From Ruminococcus sp. JC304 (GTDB lineage Bacteria > Bacillota > Clostridia > Lachnospirales > Lachnospiraceae), in contig HE978651.1 in the NCBI GenBank assembly GCA_000285855.2, positions 258,708 through 322,707 on the forward strand: 64,000 nucleotides of DNA, in the 5' to 3' direction. The notes below the pieces were generated by a model, which did no database searches, was not told the origin of the DNA, and saw only the letters and a list, made by a program, of their open reading frames with translations. How positions within the stretch are numbered: the first letter of the stretch is position 1; every line of letters begins with the position of its first letter. This document shows, piece after piece, positions 53,093-62,920 of this stretch. A program made the translations under genes and the position numbers.

Positions 53093-54703
53093 ATGAGTTA
53101 TACTGCCCTTTACAGGAAATTCAGACCAGATAATTTTGCGGATGTTAAGGGTCAGGATCATATAGTAACTACCCTGACAAACCAGATTAAGCATAATCGT
53201 ATTGGTCATGCCTATCTGTTCTGCGGAACCAGAGGTACAGGTAAAACCACAGTAGCTAAGATCCTGGCAAAGGCAGTGAACTGTGAGCATCCTGTGGATG
53301 GAAGTCCCTGCAACGAGTGCGCCATGTGTAAGGCAATCCAGGCAGGAACTGCCATGAATGTGATAGAGATCGATGCTGCTTCCAATAATGGTGTGGATAA
53401 TATCCGTGAGATCAGGGAGGAGGTATCCTACCGTCCCACAGAGGGAAAATATAAAGTCTACATCATTGATGAGGTTCATATGCTTTCCACAGGGGCGTTT
53501 AACGCTCTGCTGAAAACACTGGAGGAGCCGCCATCTTATGTGATCTTTATTCTGGCCACAACAGAGGCACACAAGATTCCTATTACGATCCTGTCCAGGT
53601 GTCAGCGGTATGATTTTCACAGGATTACCATAGATACCATTGCATCCAGATTGGAAGAACTTCTGAATATTGAGGGAGTGGAGGCAGAAGAGAAGGCAGT
53701 CCGGTATGTTGCCAAGGCCGGAGATGGCTCTATGCGAGATGCTCTCAGTCTGTTGGATCAGTGTATTGCCTTTTATCTGGGACAGACCCTGACCTATGAT
53801 AAGGTTCTGGAAGTCCTAGGAGCTGTGGACACAGAGGTATTCAGCAAACTCCTTCGGCGAGTGATCCAGGGGGATGTGACCGGCTCTATCCATATTCTGG
53901 AGGAGCTAATTGTAGGCGGCAGAGAATTAGGACAGTTTGTAGGGGATTTTACGTGGTATATGCGAAATCTGCTTCTTGTAAAAACTTCCGAGGAACCAGA
54001 GGAGGCTATCGATGTTTCTTCTGAAAATATGAAGCTTCTGAAAGAAGAGAGTACAATGCTGGATGTGGAAACACTGATGCGTTATATCCGTATCTTTTCG
54101 GATCTGTCGAATCAGATCCGTTATGCTGCCCAGAAAAGAGTCCTGGTGGAGATTGCCCTGATCAAGCTATGTCGTCCTGCAATGGAGACCAATCTGGATT
54201 CAGTTCTGGATCGTCTGAGAGTATTGGAACAGCGTATAGATGAAAGACCGGTACAGCAGGTGATCGTTCAGAGCAGTGGAGAAAAAAGACCGGATATATC
54301 AGGAGATAACCCTGAAAACCATCAGGCTGCACCTGCTAAAGCAGCTCCGGAGGATCTGCAGAAAATCGTAGCCGGATGGAGAACGATTATCGGACAGACT
54401 ACAGGAATGTTTAAGCAGATGCTGCAGAAATCTGTGCCGAAATACAATGGAGAGACAGGAGAATCTGTTCTGTATGTAGAGTTTCAGGATTTTCTGGGAC
54501 AGACTTATGTGGATAATCCGGAAGCAGTGAAAGAATTGCAGGATATTATTGCAGCACAGACAGGAAAATCCGTAGAGATCCAGATGCTGGTGGCCAATAA
54601 GCATCAGCATACCAACCTGGCACAGGTAAGCGTAGATCAGGCGATTCGCGAGAATATCCATATGGATATAGTCACAGAAGAGGATCCTGATGAAATAGAA
54701 TAA
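53093..54703 (+). CDS. dnaX: DNA polymerase III subunits gamma/tau
   Basis: 536 residues. The AAA+ clamp-loader ATPase: Walker [10 protein letters not shown] near residue 44-52, a four-Cys zinc knot (C..C..C..C, about 62-78), Walker [10 protein letters not shown] and the sensor region SRCQRYDF. The C-terminal tau-like part (from about 380) is less conserved. It opens the dnaX-ebfC-recR operon, a standard order in bacteria. AGGAG site. Confidence 0.96.
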   Translation: MSYTALYRKFRPDNFADVKGQDHIVTTLTNQIKHNRIGHAYLFCGTRGTGKTTVAKILAKAVNCEHPVDGSPCNECAMCKAIQAGTAMNVIEIDAASNNGVDNIREIREEVSYRPTEGKYKVYIIDEVHMLSTGAFNALLKTLEEPPSYVIFILATTEAHKIPITILSRCQRYDFHRITIDTIASRLEELLNIEGVEAEEKAVRYVAKAGDGSMRDALSLLDQCIAFYLGQTLTYDKVLEVLGAVDTEVFSKLLRRVIQGDVTGSIHILEELIVGGRELGQFVGDFTWYMRNLLLVKTSEEPEEAIDVSSENMKLLKEESTMLDVETLMRYIRIFSDLSNQIRYAAQKRVLVEIALIKLCRPAMETNLDSVLDRLRVLEQRIDERPVQQVIVQSSGEKRPDISGDNPENHQAAPAKAAPEDLQKIVAGWRTIIGQTTGMFKQMLQKSVPKYNGETGESVLYVEFQDFLGQTYVDNPEAVKELQDIIAAQTGKSVEIQMLVANKHQHTNLAQVSVDQAIRENIHMDIVTEEDPDEIE

Positions 54704-54738
54704 AAATGAAAGTGAATGAAATTGAGGAGGATACCGCC

Positions 54739-55095
54739 ATGGCAAAACGTGGAGGATTTCCGGGCATGGGTATGCCGGGAAATATGAATAATTTAATGAA
54801 ACAGGCGCAGAAAATGCAGCGCCAGATGGAAGAGAACCAGAAAGCACTGGAAGAAAAGGAATTTACAGCTGCTGCAGGCGGCGGAGCTGTAGAAGTGACT
54901 ATTTCCGGTAAAAGAGAAGTGATAAAGGTAAAACTGCAGGAAGAGGTTGTAGATCCTGACGATATTGAAATGCTGGAGGATCTGATCGTGGCAGCGACCA
55001 ATGAAGCGCTTCGTAAGGTGGAAGAGGAATCTACAGCAGTGATGTCCAAACTTACAGGAGGACTGGGCGGACTTGGAGGAGGTCTTCCATTCTGA
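54739..55095 (+). CDS. YbaB/EbfC nucleoid-associated protein
   Basis: 118 residues. A Gly/Met-rich N-terminus, the coiled [15 protein letters not shown] helix, and the [16 protein letters not shown] core are typical of this small DNA-binding family, nearly always located between dnaX and recR. GGAGG precedes ATG 54739; the in-frame ATG at 54706 is less likely. Confidence 0.94.
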   Translation: MAKRGGFPGMGMPGNMNNLMKQAQKMQRQMEENQKALEEKEFTAAAGGGAVEVTISGKREVIKVKLQEEVVDPDDIEMLEDLIVAATNEALRKVEEESTAVMSKLTGGLGGLGGGLPF

Positions 55096-55694
55096 TGGAA
55101 TATTACAGCAGTCATATTAACAGGCTGATCGAGCAGCTTTCCCATTTGCCGGGAATTGGAGCGAAATCAGCCCAACGGCTGGCTTTTCATATTATGAATA
55201 TGCCCAGAGATCAGGTTGAACAGCTTACTGCATCCATTGTAAATGCCAGAGAGAATGTGCAGTATTGTAAATGCTGTTATACTCTGACAGATAAAGAAAT
55301 CTGCCCTATTTGTGCGAATTCCAAACGTGATCACTCTGTGATCATGGTTGTGGAGAATACCAGAGACCTGGCAGCTTATGAGAAGACGGGGAAATTTGAA
55401 GGCGTTTACCATGTGCTTCACGGAGCTATTTCTCCTATGCTGGGAATAGGGCCGGATGATATCAAACTCAAGGAACTGATGCAGCGCCTTACCAAAGATG
55501 AGGTCAAAGAGGTGATCATTGCTACGAACTCCAGTCTGGAAGGTGAAACCACAGCTATGTATATCAGTAAACTGATCAAACCTACCGGAATCAGAGTGAG
55601 CCGGATCGCCAGTGGAGTACCAGTAGGTGGAGATCTGGAGTATATTGATGAAGTGACGTTGCTTCGCGCCCTGGAAGGAAGAGTGGAACTTTGA
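55095..55694 (+). CDS. recR: Recombination mediator RecR
   Basis: 199 residues, usual length. It helps RecFO load RecA at gaps. The N-terminal helix-hairpin-helix (LPGIGAKSAQRLAFHI), the zinc finger (CKCCYTLTDKEICPICAN) and the Toprim domain (VVENTRDLAAYEKTG) are all present. Its start shares the last base of the ebfC stop (TGATG). Confidence 0.97.
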   Translation: MEYYSSHINRLIEQLSHLPGIGAKSAQRLAFHIMNMPRDQVEQLTASIVNARENVQYCKCCYTLTDKEICPICANSKRDHSVIMVVENTRDLAAYEKTGKFEGVYHVLHGAISPMLGIGPDDIKLKELMQRLTKDEVKEVIIATNSSLEGETTAMYISKLIKPTGIRVSRIASGVPVGGDLEYIDEVTLLRALEGRVEL

Positions 55695-55712
55695 TGCAAA
55701 GGAGGGAGCCCT

Positions 55713-56825
55713 TTGGCAAAGAAAAAAGCAACATCTTCTGATGTGGCTAAAAAGGCTGGTGTGTCTCAGGCTACGGTATCTATGGTACTGAATAAAAAGT
55801 ACAATGTTTCTTTTTCCAGGGAAACTGTAGAGAAAGTGGAGATGGCAGCCAGAGAATTGGAATATCAGCTTCCTGGCCGCAGAAACAAAAAAGAAAGCAA
55901 AAAGGACAGGCTGATCGTTGTATTTTGCCCTACCATTACCAATCCTTATTATGTATTGCTTTTGCAGGGGATTGAGGCAGTGGCGGATAAACAGGGGTAT
56001 GGAGTTTTTATCTGTAATACCCAGAGAGACCCCAGGCTGGAGGAAAAATATCTGCGGATGATGCAGATTCTGCAGCCCCAGGGAATTATCTACAGCTGCA
56101 ACCCAAATCCGGATTTTCAGTTGCAGGTAGAGGAAATGGCACAGACAATTCCCCTTGTTATTATCAGTAACAAAGAGAAAACTACTACTGTAGATGCCAT
56201 TAATCAGGATAATACCGTGGTGGGCAGACTTATGGCAAGACATTTGCTGGATTTGGGACACAGGGATGTGGCATTTATTACACCGCCACTGACAAAGAGA
56301 CAATGGCAGAGAACCAAACGGGTGAATGGCTTTGTAAAAGAATATGAGAAGGAGGGACTGAAGGATCATGTGATCATTAAAGCAGCAGATGAGTCCATAG
56401 ATTCTCAGATCCCCAGAATGGATTCCGAATATTCTATGGGTTATGAGCTTACCATGGAGCTTTTGCAGGAGGGACGCCAGTTTACTGCTATTGCAGGACA
56501 GAATGATATGATGGCCATCGGTGCACTGGATGCACTGCATGAGGCAAAGGTGCATGTTCCCAGAGATGTGTCGGTGATTGGATGTGACAATATTTTTTAT
56601 TCCGGGATCCGCAGGATTTCATTGACTACCATTGATCATTTTGTAGCACTTAAGGGACAGGATGCCTGCGATATCATAATCCGCAAAATTGATGCGAAGG
56701 AGCAGTTTCTTACAGACACAGCTCCCATCAGCCTGTATAATATTGAGTATACGCCTAAACTAATGGCAAGACGAACTACAGGTTATGCGCATGTCAGAAA
56801 TAACCCTTTGGAAAAAAATAATTAA
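55713..56825 (+). CDS. LacI-family transcriptional regulator (second)
   Basis: 370 residues including a basic linker. HTH near residues 8-30 (SSDVAKKAGVSQATVSMVLN), then a sugar-sensor domain. The start is TTG 55713, with GGAGGG 6 bases upstream; no ATG or GTG fits better. It follows recR by 18 bases in the same direction, but a function link is unlikely. The pentose-phosphate operon downstream, with repeated ATTATTAATA motifs before its promoter, is a plausible target. Confidence 0.88.
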   Translation: MAKKKATSSDVAKKAGVSQATVSMVLNKKYNVSFSRETVEKVEMAARELEYQLPGRRNKKESKKDRLIVVFCPTITNPYYVLLLQGIEAVADKQGYGVFICNTQRDPRLEEKYLRMMQILQPQGIIYSCNPNPDFQLQVEEMAQTIPLVIISNKEKTTTVDAINQDNTVVGRLMARHLLDLGHRDVAFITPPLTKRQWQRTKRVNGFVKEYEKEGLKDHVIIKAADESIDSQIPRMDSEYSMGYELTMELLQEGRQFTAIAGQNDMMAIGALDALHEAKVHVPRDVSVIGCDNIFYSGIRRISLTTIDHFVALKGQDACDIIIRKIDAKEQFLTDTAPISLYNIEYTPKLMARRTTGYAHVRNNPLEKNN

Positions 56826-56843
56826 ATATGTTTTCAAAAAATT

Positions 56844-57018
56844 ATTATTAATAATGTAAAGGGCTGGTGTAAGAATTGATAAAAACTATTTCAAACAGCT
56901 ACGCAGAATGTCCCAGTCTGACATATAGAATTATCAGTTGGACAGAAATAATGCATAGGAACAGGTAGAAATCATTATTTATAAAAACATACATTATTAA
57001 TACAAAAATTATTAATAA
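56844..57018. repeat. Three ATTATTAATA motifs before the transaldolase promoter
   Basis: ATTATTAATA occurs at 56844-56853 (inside a 12-bp palindrome, 56844-56855), 56993-57002 and 57008-57017. The last two are 15 bases apart and lie just upstream of the -35. They look like operator sites, though AT-rich DNA makes chance copies likely. The 299-base gap holds nothing else that I can name. Confidence 0.4.
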
Positions 57019-57031
57019 AATTTCACAGGGA

Positions 57032-57059
57032 TTGACCTTTTCCGGAAGCTTGTTATAAT
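57032..57059 (+). promoter_or_regulatory. Promoter of the transaldolase-transketolase operon
   Basis: TTGACC (57032-57037), 16 bases, TATAAT (57054-57059), 65 bases upstream of the first gene. Confidence 0.75.
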
Positions 57060-57124
57060 GAAGTTATCAACAGAGAAATTCTGGATATCAACGTAATCAA
57101 GCAAAAAACAGGAGGGTTTTTAAG

Positions 57125-57778
57125 ATGAAATTTTTTATTGACACAGCAAAAGTAGAGGATATTAAAGCAGCTAATGATATGGGTGTGATCTGTGGTGTTA
57201 CTACAAATCCATCTCTGATCGCAAAAGAAGGAAGAGATTTCAAAGAAGTAATTAAAGAGATTACATCTATTGTGGACGGACCGATCAGCGGTGAAGTAAA
57301 AGCTACAACAACAGACGCTGAAGGTATGATCAAAGAAGGACGTGCTATTGCAGCAATCCATCCGAACATGGTAGTTAAGATTCCTATGACAGTAGAAGGC
57401 CTGAAAGCAGTTAAAGTTCTTCATTCAGAAGGAATCAAAACAAACGTTACTCTGATCTTTTCAGCTAACCAGGCACTTCTGGCAGCAAGAGCAGGCGCTA
57501 CCTATGTATCTCCGTTCCTTGGAAGACTTGATGACATTTCTACAAGAGGTGTAGATCTGATCCGTGAGATCGCTGAGATCTTCGAAGTAGCAGGAATTGA
57601 GACAGAAATCATCGCTGCAAGCGTAAGAAATCCAATCCATGTAACAGACTGCGCACTTGCAGGTGCTGACATTGCAACTGTTCCATACAATGTAATTGTC
57701 CAGATGACAAAACATCCTCTGACAGATGCTGGTATTGTGAAATTCCAGAACGACTATAAAGCCGTATTTGGTGAATAA
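57125..57778 (+). CDS. fsa: Fructose-6-phosphate aldolase/transaldolase, small form
   Basis: 217 residues, the short FSA/MipB-like transaldolase. It joins pentose-phosphate and glycolytic sugars. The Schiff-base Lys is Lys85 (VVKIPMT), the same number as in E. coli Fsa[13 protein letters not shown] opens the fold and FLGRLDDI follows. Whether it acts as aldolase or transaldolase cannot be told from this alone; the adjacent transketolase favours transaldolase. AGGAGG site. Confidence 0.93.
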   Translation: MKFFIDTAKVEDIKAANDMGVICGVTTNPSLIAKEGRDFKEVIKEITSIVDGPISGEVKATTTDAEGMIKEGRAIAAIHPNMVVKIPMTVEGLKAVKVLHSEGIKTNVTLIFSANQALLAARAGATYVSPFLGRLDDISTRGVDLIREIAEIFEVAGIETEIIAASVRNPIHVTDCALAGADIATVPYNVIVQMTKHPLTDAGIVKFQNDYKAVFGE

Positions 57779-57793
57779 GGAGAATTTATAATA

Positions 57794-58633
57794 ATGGAAA
57801 AATTAGAACTTCAGAAAATTGCAAACGAAGTCCGCAAGGATATCGTTACAGCAGTACATGCTGCAAAAGCAGGACATCCGGGCGGATCTCTGTCTGCAGC
57901 AGATGTATTCACATACTTATATTTTGAAGAAATGAACATTGATCCTAAGGATCCTAAAAAAGCTGACCGTGACCGTTTTGTACTTTCCAAAGGCCACACA
58001 GCACCAGGATACTATTCTGCACTTGCAGAAAGAGGATTTTTCCCAAAAGAAGACCTGAAGACTCTTCGTCATCTGGGATCTTATTTACAGGGACATCCGG
58101 ATATGAAGCATATCCCGGGTGTTGATATGTCCAGTGGTTCTCTTGGACAGGGAATTTCTGCAGCAGTAGGTATGGCACTTTCCGCTAAATTAAGCAACGA
58201 AAGCTATCGTGTATACACCTTATTAGGTGATGGTGAGATCCAGGAAGGCCAGGTATGGGAAGCTGCTATGTTCGCAGGCCACAGAAAACTGGACAACCTT
58301 GTAGTGATCGTAGATAACAATGGACTTCAGATCGATGGTAAGATTGACGATGTATGTTCTCCATACCCGATCGATAAGAAATTTGAAGCATTTAACTTCC
58401 ATGTGATCAACGTTGCAGACGGAAATGATATGGATCAGTTAAAGGCAGCTTTTGATGAAGCTAAGGCTACTAAAGGAATGCCTACAGCAATCATTATGAA
58501 AACTGTTAAAGGAAAAGGCGTTTCCTTCATGGAAAACCAGGCCGGATGGCATGGCAAAGCTCCAAATGATGAGCAGTATGCACAGGCAATGGCAGACTTA
58601 GAAAAGGTAGGTGAAGCATTATGTCAGAAGTAA
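57794..58633 (+). CDS. Transketolase, N-terminal subunit
   Basis: 279 residues. Thiamine pyrophosphate-binding half: GHPGGSLSAAD near residue 25-35 and the TPP motif GDGEIQEGQVWEAAMFAGHRKLDNLVVIVDNN (about 145-175). With the next gene it makes a complete transketolase. Split transketolases are common in Clostridia. The two genes overlap by 13 bases. Confidence 0.95.
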   Translation: MEKLELQKIANEVRKDIVTAVHAAKAGHPGGSLSAADVFTYLYFEEMNIDPKDPKKADRDRFVLSKGHTAPGYYSALAERGFFPKEDLKTLRHLGSYLQGHPDMKHIPGVDMSSGSLGQGISAAVGMALSAKLSNESYRVYTLLGDGEIQEGQVWEAAMFAGHRKLDNLVVIVDNNGLQIDGKIDDVCSPYPIDKKFEAFNFHVINVADGNDMDQLKAAFDEAKATKGMPTAIIMKTVKGKGVSFMENQAGWHGKAPNDEQYAQAMADLEKVGEALCQK

Positions 58634-59559
58634 AGAAGATCGCAACAAGAGCAAGCTACGGTGCTGCACTGGTTGAATTAGGTAAGAAACATGAGAACCT
58701 GGTTGTTCTGGACGCTGACCTTGCTGCAGCTACTCAGACAGGTATGTTCAAAAAAGAATTCCCGGAACGTCATATTGACTGCGGTATTGCTGAGTGCAAT
58801 ATGATGGGTATTGCTGCTGGTCTGGCTACAACAGGAAAAGTTCCTTTTGCCAGCACATTTGCAATGTTCGCAGCAGGACGTGCTTTTGAGCAGGTTCGTA
58901 ATTCTATTGCTTATCCGAAGATCAATGTAAAGATCGGTGCTACTCACGGTGGAATCTCTGTAGGTGAAGATGGTGCTACCCATCAGTGCTGCGAGGATTT
59001 TGCTCTTATGAGAGTAATTCCTGGAATGGTTGTTGCCTGCCCTTCTGATGATATTGAAGCAAAAGCTATGGTAGAAGCAGCTTATGAGCATGTTGGACCT
59101 GTATATATGAGATTTGGACGTCTGGCAGCTCCTGTTATCAATGACAGACCAGATTATAAATTTGAATTAGGTAAAGGTATTGTTCTTCGTGAGGGAAAAG
59201 ACCTTACCATTATTGCAAACGGTCTTTGTGTAGCTCCTGCCCTTGAAGCAGCAGAGAAGCTTGCAGCAGACGGTGTAGATGCAAAAGTGATCAACATCCA
59301 CACAATTAAACCTCTGGATGAGGAACTTGTAGTTGCAGCTGCCAAAGAAACAGGTAAAGTTGTAACTGTAGAGGAACATTCTGTAATCGGCGGACTTGGC
59401 GGAGCTGTATGCGAATGCCTGTCTGAAAAAGCACCTGTACCTGTAAAACGTATTGGTGTAAATGATGTATTCGGAGAATCCGGCCCTGCAACAGCTCTTC
59501 TTGAGAAATATGGTCTGGATGCAGAAGGCATCTACAAACAAATCAAGGAATTTGTATAA
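58621..59559 (+). CDS. Transketolase, C-terminal subunit
   Basis: 312 residues, pyrimidine-binding and C-terminal halves: ECNMMGIAAGLA with the catalytic Glu, THGGISVGEDGATHQ near residue 102-117, and the C-terminal domain (VTVEEHSVIGGLGGAVCE). It starts within the last codons of the N-terminal subunit, so the two are translated together. The 3' end overlaps the convergent yyaC by 28 bases. Confidence 0.95.
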   Translation: MSEVKKIATRASYGAALVELGKKHENLVVLDADLAAATQTGMFKKEFPERHIDCGIAECNMMGIAAGLATTGKVPFASTFAMFAAGRAFEQVRNSIAYPKINVKIGATHGGISVGEDGATHQCCEDFALMRVIPGMVVACPSDDIEAKAMVEAAYEHVGPVYMRFGRLAAPVINDRPDYKFELGKGIVLREGKDLTIIANGLCVAPALEAAEKLAADGVDAKVINIHTIKPLDEELVVAAAKETGKVVTVEEHSVIGGLGGAVCECLSEKAPVPVKRIGVNDVFGESGPATALLEKYGLDAEGIYKQIKEFV

Positions 59560-60077
59560 TTTAAAATTCCCTGTGTAATGGTATCTGCCAGTGAGATCAC
59601 TGTAGACAGCCGGGTTGTCTGAAGCGTCAGCTGCTCCAGCATACCTGCAATGTTTACAATCCCTGTGATGTGGATATCACCTACAGGAGGAAGTTCTTTT
59701 TGGACTCCGGCACCTGGGTAAAGTGCACCATCTGCAATGGTCACATACCCCAGGTGCTTTTTTTTGCCCAGAGAGGCATCAATGGCAATGACAAGTCCCT
59801 GGGGATGATGGGTATGGATAAAGTCAGATGCCTTTTCCAGATTCAGAGCATGCACAGGATGATACAGAGTTCCGTAGACATAAACTCCGTGTATTTCCTT
59901 CTGGCTCAGTTGATGACCGATATAAGGCCCTAGACAGTCGCCGGTTACGCGGTCACTGCCTATGCAGAGAAAGACCAGTTCAGACCATGGACCCGGATGA
60001 TGGAGAATGCATTTTCTTAGAAGAAAGGCAATTTCGCTAGAGGATTCTTCTTTTTGAGAGTTTACATAAAATACCAT
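59532..60077 (-). CDS. yyaC: YyaC-type spore protease
   Basis: 181 residues. FLCIGSDRVTGDCLGPYIG and VIAIDASLG resemble the hydrogenase-maturation-protease-like fold of the YyaC family, found in spore formers. It is evidence that the host makes spores. The 3' end lies inside the transketolase gene. No ribosome-binding site was checked beyond a GGAG-like sequence (minus strand) before ATG 60077. Confidence 0.88.
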   Translation of the reverse strand: MVFYVNSQKEESSSEIAFLLRKCILHHPGPWSELVFLCIGSDRVTGDCLGPYIGHQLSQKEIHGVYVYGTLYHPVHALNLEKASDFIHTHHPQGLVIAIDASLGKKKHLGYVTIADGALYPGAGVQKELPPVGDIHITGIVNIAGMLEQLTLQTTRLSTVISLADTITQGILNYTNSLICL

Positions 60078-60297
60078 AAAATTTCTCCTGTTTATTTACG
60101 GCTTTACTATTGTTTTTGCTTATATGTCTGTGAACAGAGAAATCAAGAGAGTCTCTGTCTGATTTATCATATCCTTAATGAATGCTATTTATGCATGATG
60201 CAAAATCTGTCGGCAAGTTTTTGGAGATTGCTCTTACAATCTGATAAAATCCGCAGTTTCTGTATGCTATTCTGATAGCCGAAGGGGTGATTTGGAA

Positions 60298-61554
60298 ATG
60301 ATAGAAGTAATTTATAAGGAGGAAAATCCAGATATACAAGAGGGGGAGGAAGGATTTTGCCTGCCCAGAAATATAAGGCAGATAGGAGTGGCAGGAGAAA
60401 AATACAAAATCTATATGGAGGATTATGTATATACATTTCTGATAAGGCTAGCCAGGACAGAAGAAAACCAGGAGGTACAGAAGGGAAGGGTTGCTGTACT
60501 TACAGGAGAAATAAAATGGAAGACAGGAACAGCATATCTGTTTATCAGAGGAGCTGTTATGGCAGAAGATATGGAGGCTGCTGTAGATCATGTGGACTTT
60601 TCCGGACAGGTATGGAAACAGATTCACGAAGACCAAAAGAAATATTTTGAAGATCAGGAGATTGTTGGCTGGTTCTTTTCTCAACCACGGATATTTATGG
60701 AGGCAACAGAACTTCTGGAAAAAGTACATCTGAAGCATTTCGGAGGAGAAAAGGTGTTGATGCTTATGGAACCTCAAGAAAGCGAAGATGCTTTTTTTCG
60801 TTATGAGAACAATACTATGATACGATTGGAAGGTTATTATCTGTATTATGAGAAAAATATCTGTATGCAAAATTATATGGTGGAGAAAAACGAGAAGCTT
60901 CAGTTGGACCTGACAGAAAAATATGAAGACAGGGCTGTGAAGGATTTCAGAAAGATCATTACGGAAAAAACAAAGGAGGAAAAAGAAAAAAATACAGTTT
61001 CAGTTTTCTCCTATGCAGTGCCTGTGTGTCTGGCAATTGCTGTGTTGACGGTGGGAATGAATTTTTACAGGAATTTTCAGAACCCTGGATATTCTCAGGA
61101 TCAAAGTAAAACTGCGTCCTCTGTGATTATAGAAGAAATTACGCCATCACCAACCCCGAAGATAGAAAAGAAATCTACAGATAACGAAAAAATAAAAAAG
61201 AAAACTATAAAGAGTAAGGAAAATGAAAAAAAGGAAGTTTCTGTACAACAGACTCCCAAACCAGCGAATCAGACAGGAGAAATTGATCAGTCTGATAAAA
61301 CAGAGCAGATTTACAGAGAAGAGGCAGATACGAGAAAAGCGCAGAAAAGAATGCGGGAGGAGCTGCAAAAGGAAAACGAAACAGCTGCTTCAGAATCTGT
61401 CCATGAATCTTATGTGATACAGCCGGGAGACACTCTTTTTCAGATTAGCCTGGAACGTTATGGTGATGCAAAGGAAATAAGTCGGATTTGTGCTTTGAAT
61501 GGTATAAAAGAAGACGAAATCATTTATCCCGGACAAGTAATTGTATTACCTTAG
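60298..61554 (+). CDS. Membrane protein with degenerate JAB/MPN-like domain and extracellular LysM
   Basis: 418 residues from ATG 60298 (AGGGGTG 8 bases upstream). The N-terminal 230 residues are cytoplasmic; the stretch VGWFFSQPRI (about 123-132), followed by LMLMEPQESEDAFF, lines up with the GWYHTHP and VVDP blocks of JAMM/MPN domains, but the metal-binding His pair is gone. One membrane helix (about 236-258), a charged Lys/Thr/Pro linker, and a C-terminal LysM (372-418, YVIQPGDTLFQIS) follow. It would tie a cytoplasmic platform to the wall. Family unknown to me. Confidence 0.75.
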   Translation: MIEVIYKEENPDIQEGEEGFCLPRNIRQIGVAGEKYKIYMEDYVYTFLIRLARTEENQEVQKGRVAVLTGEIKWKTGTAYLFIRGAVMAEDMEAAVDHVDFSGQVWKQIHEDQKKYFEDQEIVGWFFSQPRIFMEATELLEKVHLKHFGGEKVLMLMEPQESEDAFFRYENNTMIRLEGYYLYYEKNICMQNYMVEKNEKLQLDLTEKYEDRAVKDFRKIITEKTKEEKEKNTVSVFSYAVPVCLAIAVLTVGMNFYRNFQNPGYSQDQSKTASSVIIEEITPSPTPKIEKKSTDNEKIKKKTIKSKENEKKEVSVQQTPKPANQTGEIDQSDKTEQIYREEADTRKAQKRMREELQKENETAASESVHESYVIQPGDTLFQISLERYGDAKEISRICALNGIKEDEIIYPGQVIVLP

Positions 61555-61671
61555 ATATATGTGTTATAATAAATTCTGGATTGTGGCAGCTGCAGATTGC
61601 AGAATGATCAATGATGATAGGTAAATGCGGAGTATATCCGTTCGACTAAAATACTGCAGGGTAAGGGTAAA

Positions 61672-62910
61672 ATGGCAAATACAATTAAAAAAATGATGAG
61701 AAAACATAAAAAGAAAAAACTGGCTGCCGAAAAAGCAAGGCTTGCCAGAGAACAGGGAAGCACAGGGCGGGAGTATGGTGAAAATTCGCATAACGGCTAC
61801 AAAAGAAGTGTTGTGAAAAAAACTGTGCTCATAGCAGCTGTGCTCGTAGCGGCTGTGACAGCTGTGGCTGTTTATGTGGAGAAACGAAGTTACCATAATT
61901 ATAAGATAGTTAAATCCAGTGAGCAGGAGGATGTAGTATCTACCAGCTATGTGGAAATGAATGGAGATATTTTGCGGTATAGTCCGGATGGAGTATCTCT
62001 GGTTTCAGATAGTATGGATACGATCTGGAGTGAGACGTATCAAATGCAGAATCCTGTGGCTGATGTGAAAGGAAATCGTGCAGTAATAGCAGATAAAGAT
62101 GGGACTACCCTGGAGATTTACGATAAATCCGGCAAAACAGGGAGCGTTACTACTTCTTACAGTATTATAAAAGCCAGAGTGTCCAAAAGCGGTCTGGTTG
62201 CTGCAATTTTGGATGGAGGCGATGACACTTGGATTGATTTCTATAGTACAGACGGAAGTCTGATCGCAGAAAACCAGACGAAAGTAGATGATCCTGGTTA
62301 TCCATTGGATGTTGCCATTTCAGATGATGGGGTTATCATGATGGTTACTTACCAGTTTGTGGATGGGAATGATACGACCAGCTATGTGGCTTTTTATAAT
62401 TTTGGGGATGTAGGCCAGAATGAAGATGACCGTATTGTCAGTGGCTATAAATATGAAGGTGTGGTGATTCCCCAAATTCAATATCTGGAAAAGGGACGCG
62501 CTGTTGCGCTTAAAGATAATGGATTTACTCTTTACCAGGGAAGTCAGATTCCCAAAGAAGGTAAAACGGTGGAAGTGGAAAAGGAAATTGTCAGCACCTT
62601 TTTCGATGACGATATGATAGGGCTTGTATTTAAGAATGACAGCAAGGATAAGCAGTACACGATGGAAGTGTATTCTACAGATGGTAATCTGAAATTCAAA
62701 CAGAATTTTAATATTCCATATACTACAATTAAACTGAGCGGTGGGAATATTCTGATGTATAACAGTTCACAGATATGTGTAATGAACAGCAGAGGAGTTC
62801 AGAAATATATGGGATCAGTGGACGGCACCATTAAGGATTTCTTTAAGATTGGGTGGAACAGATATCTGCTCGTTCTGGATAGTGGTGTAGATGTGATCAA
62901 GCTGGGATAG
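61672..62910 (+). CDS. DUF5711-like membrane-anchored beta-propeller protein
   Basis: 412 residues. A basic N-terminus is followed by one membrane helix (about 49-67, TVLIAAVLVAAVTAVAVYV), then a long beta-rich outer part with repeated D-G-x-x-L strands, suggestive of a propeller. I recall the family as DUF5711; function unknown. AGGGTAAGGGT lies before ATG 61672. It is followed by the CvpA gene 10 bases later. Confidence 0.78.
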   Translation: MANTIKKMMRKHKKKKLAAEKARLAREQGSTGREYGENSHNGYKRSVVKKTVLIAAVLVAAVTAVAVYVEKRSYHNYKIVKSSEQEDVVSTSYVEMNGDILRYSPDGVSLVSDSMDTIWSETYQMQNPVADVKGNRAVIADKDGTTLEIYDKSGKTGSVTTSYSIIKARVSKSGLVAAILDGGDDTWIDFYSTDGSLIAENQTKVDDPGYPLDVAISDDGVIMMVTYQFVDGNDTTSYVAFYNFGDVGQNEDDRIVSGYKYEGVVIPQIQYLEKGRAVALKDNGFTLYQGSQIPKEGKTVEVEKEIVSTFFDDDMIGLVFKNDSKDKQYTMEVYSTDGNLKFKQNFNIPYTTIKLSGGNILMYNSSQICVMNSRGVQKYMGSVDGTIKDFFKIGWNRYLLVLDSGVDVIKLG

Positions 62911-62920
62911 GAGGAATAAT

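Noticed and set aside
55167-56555. Minus-strand ORF of 462 codons
   Set aside because: Antisense to recR and the LacI gene, both clearly coding; Cys/His/Ile-rich shadow composition.
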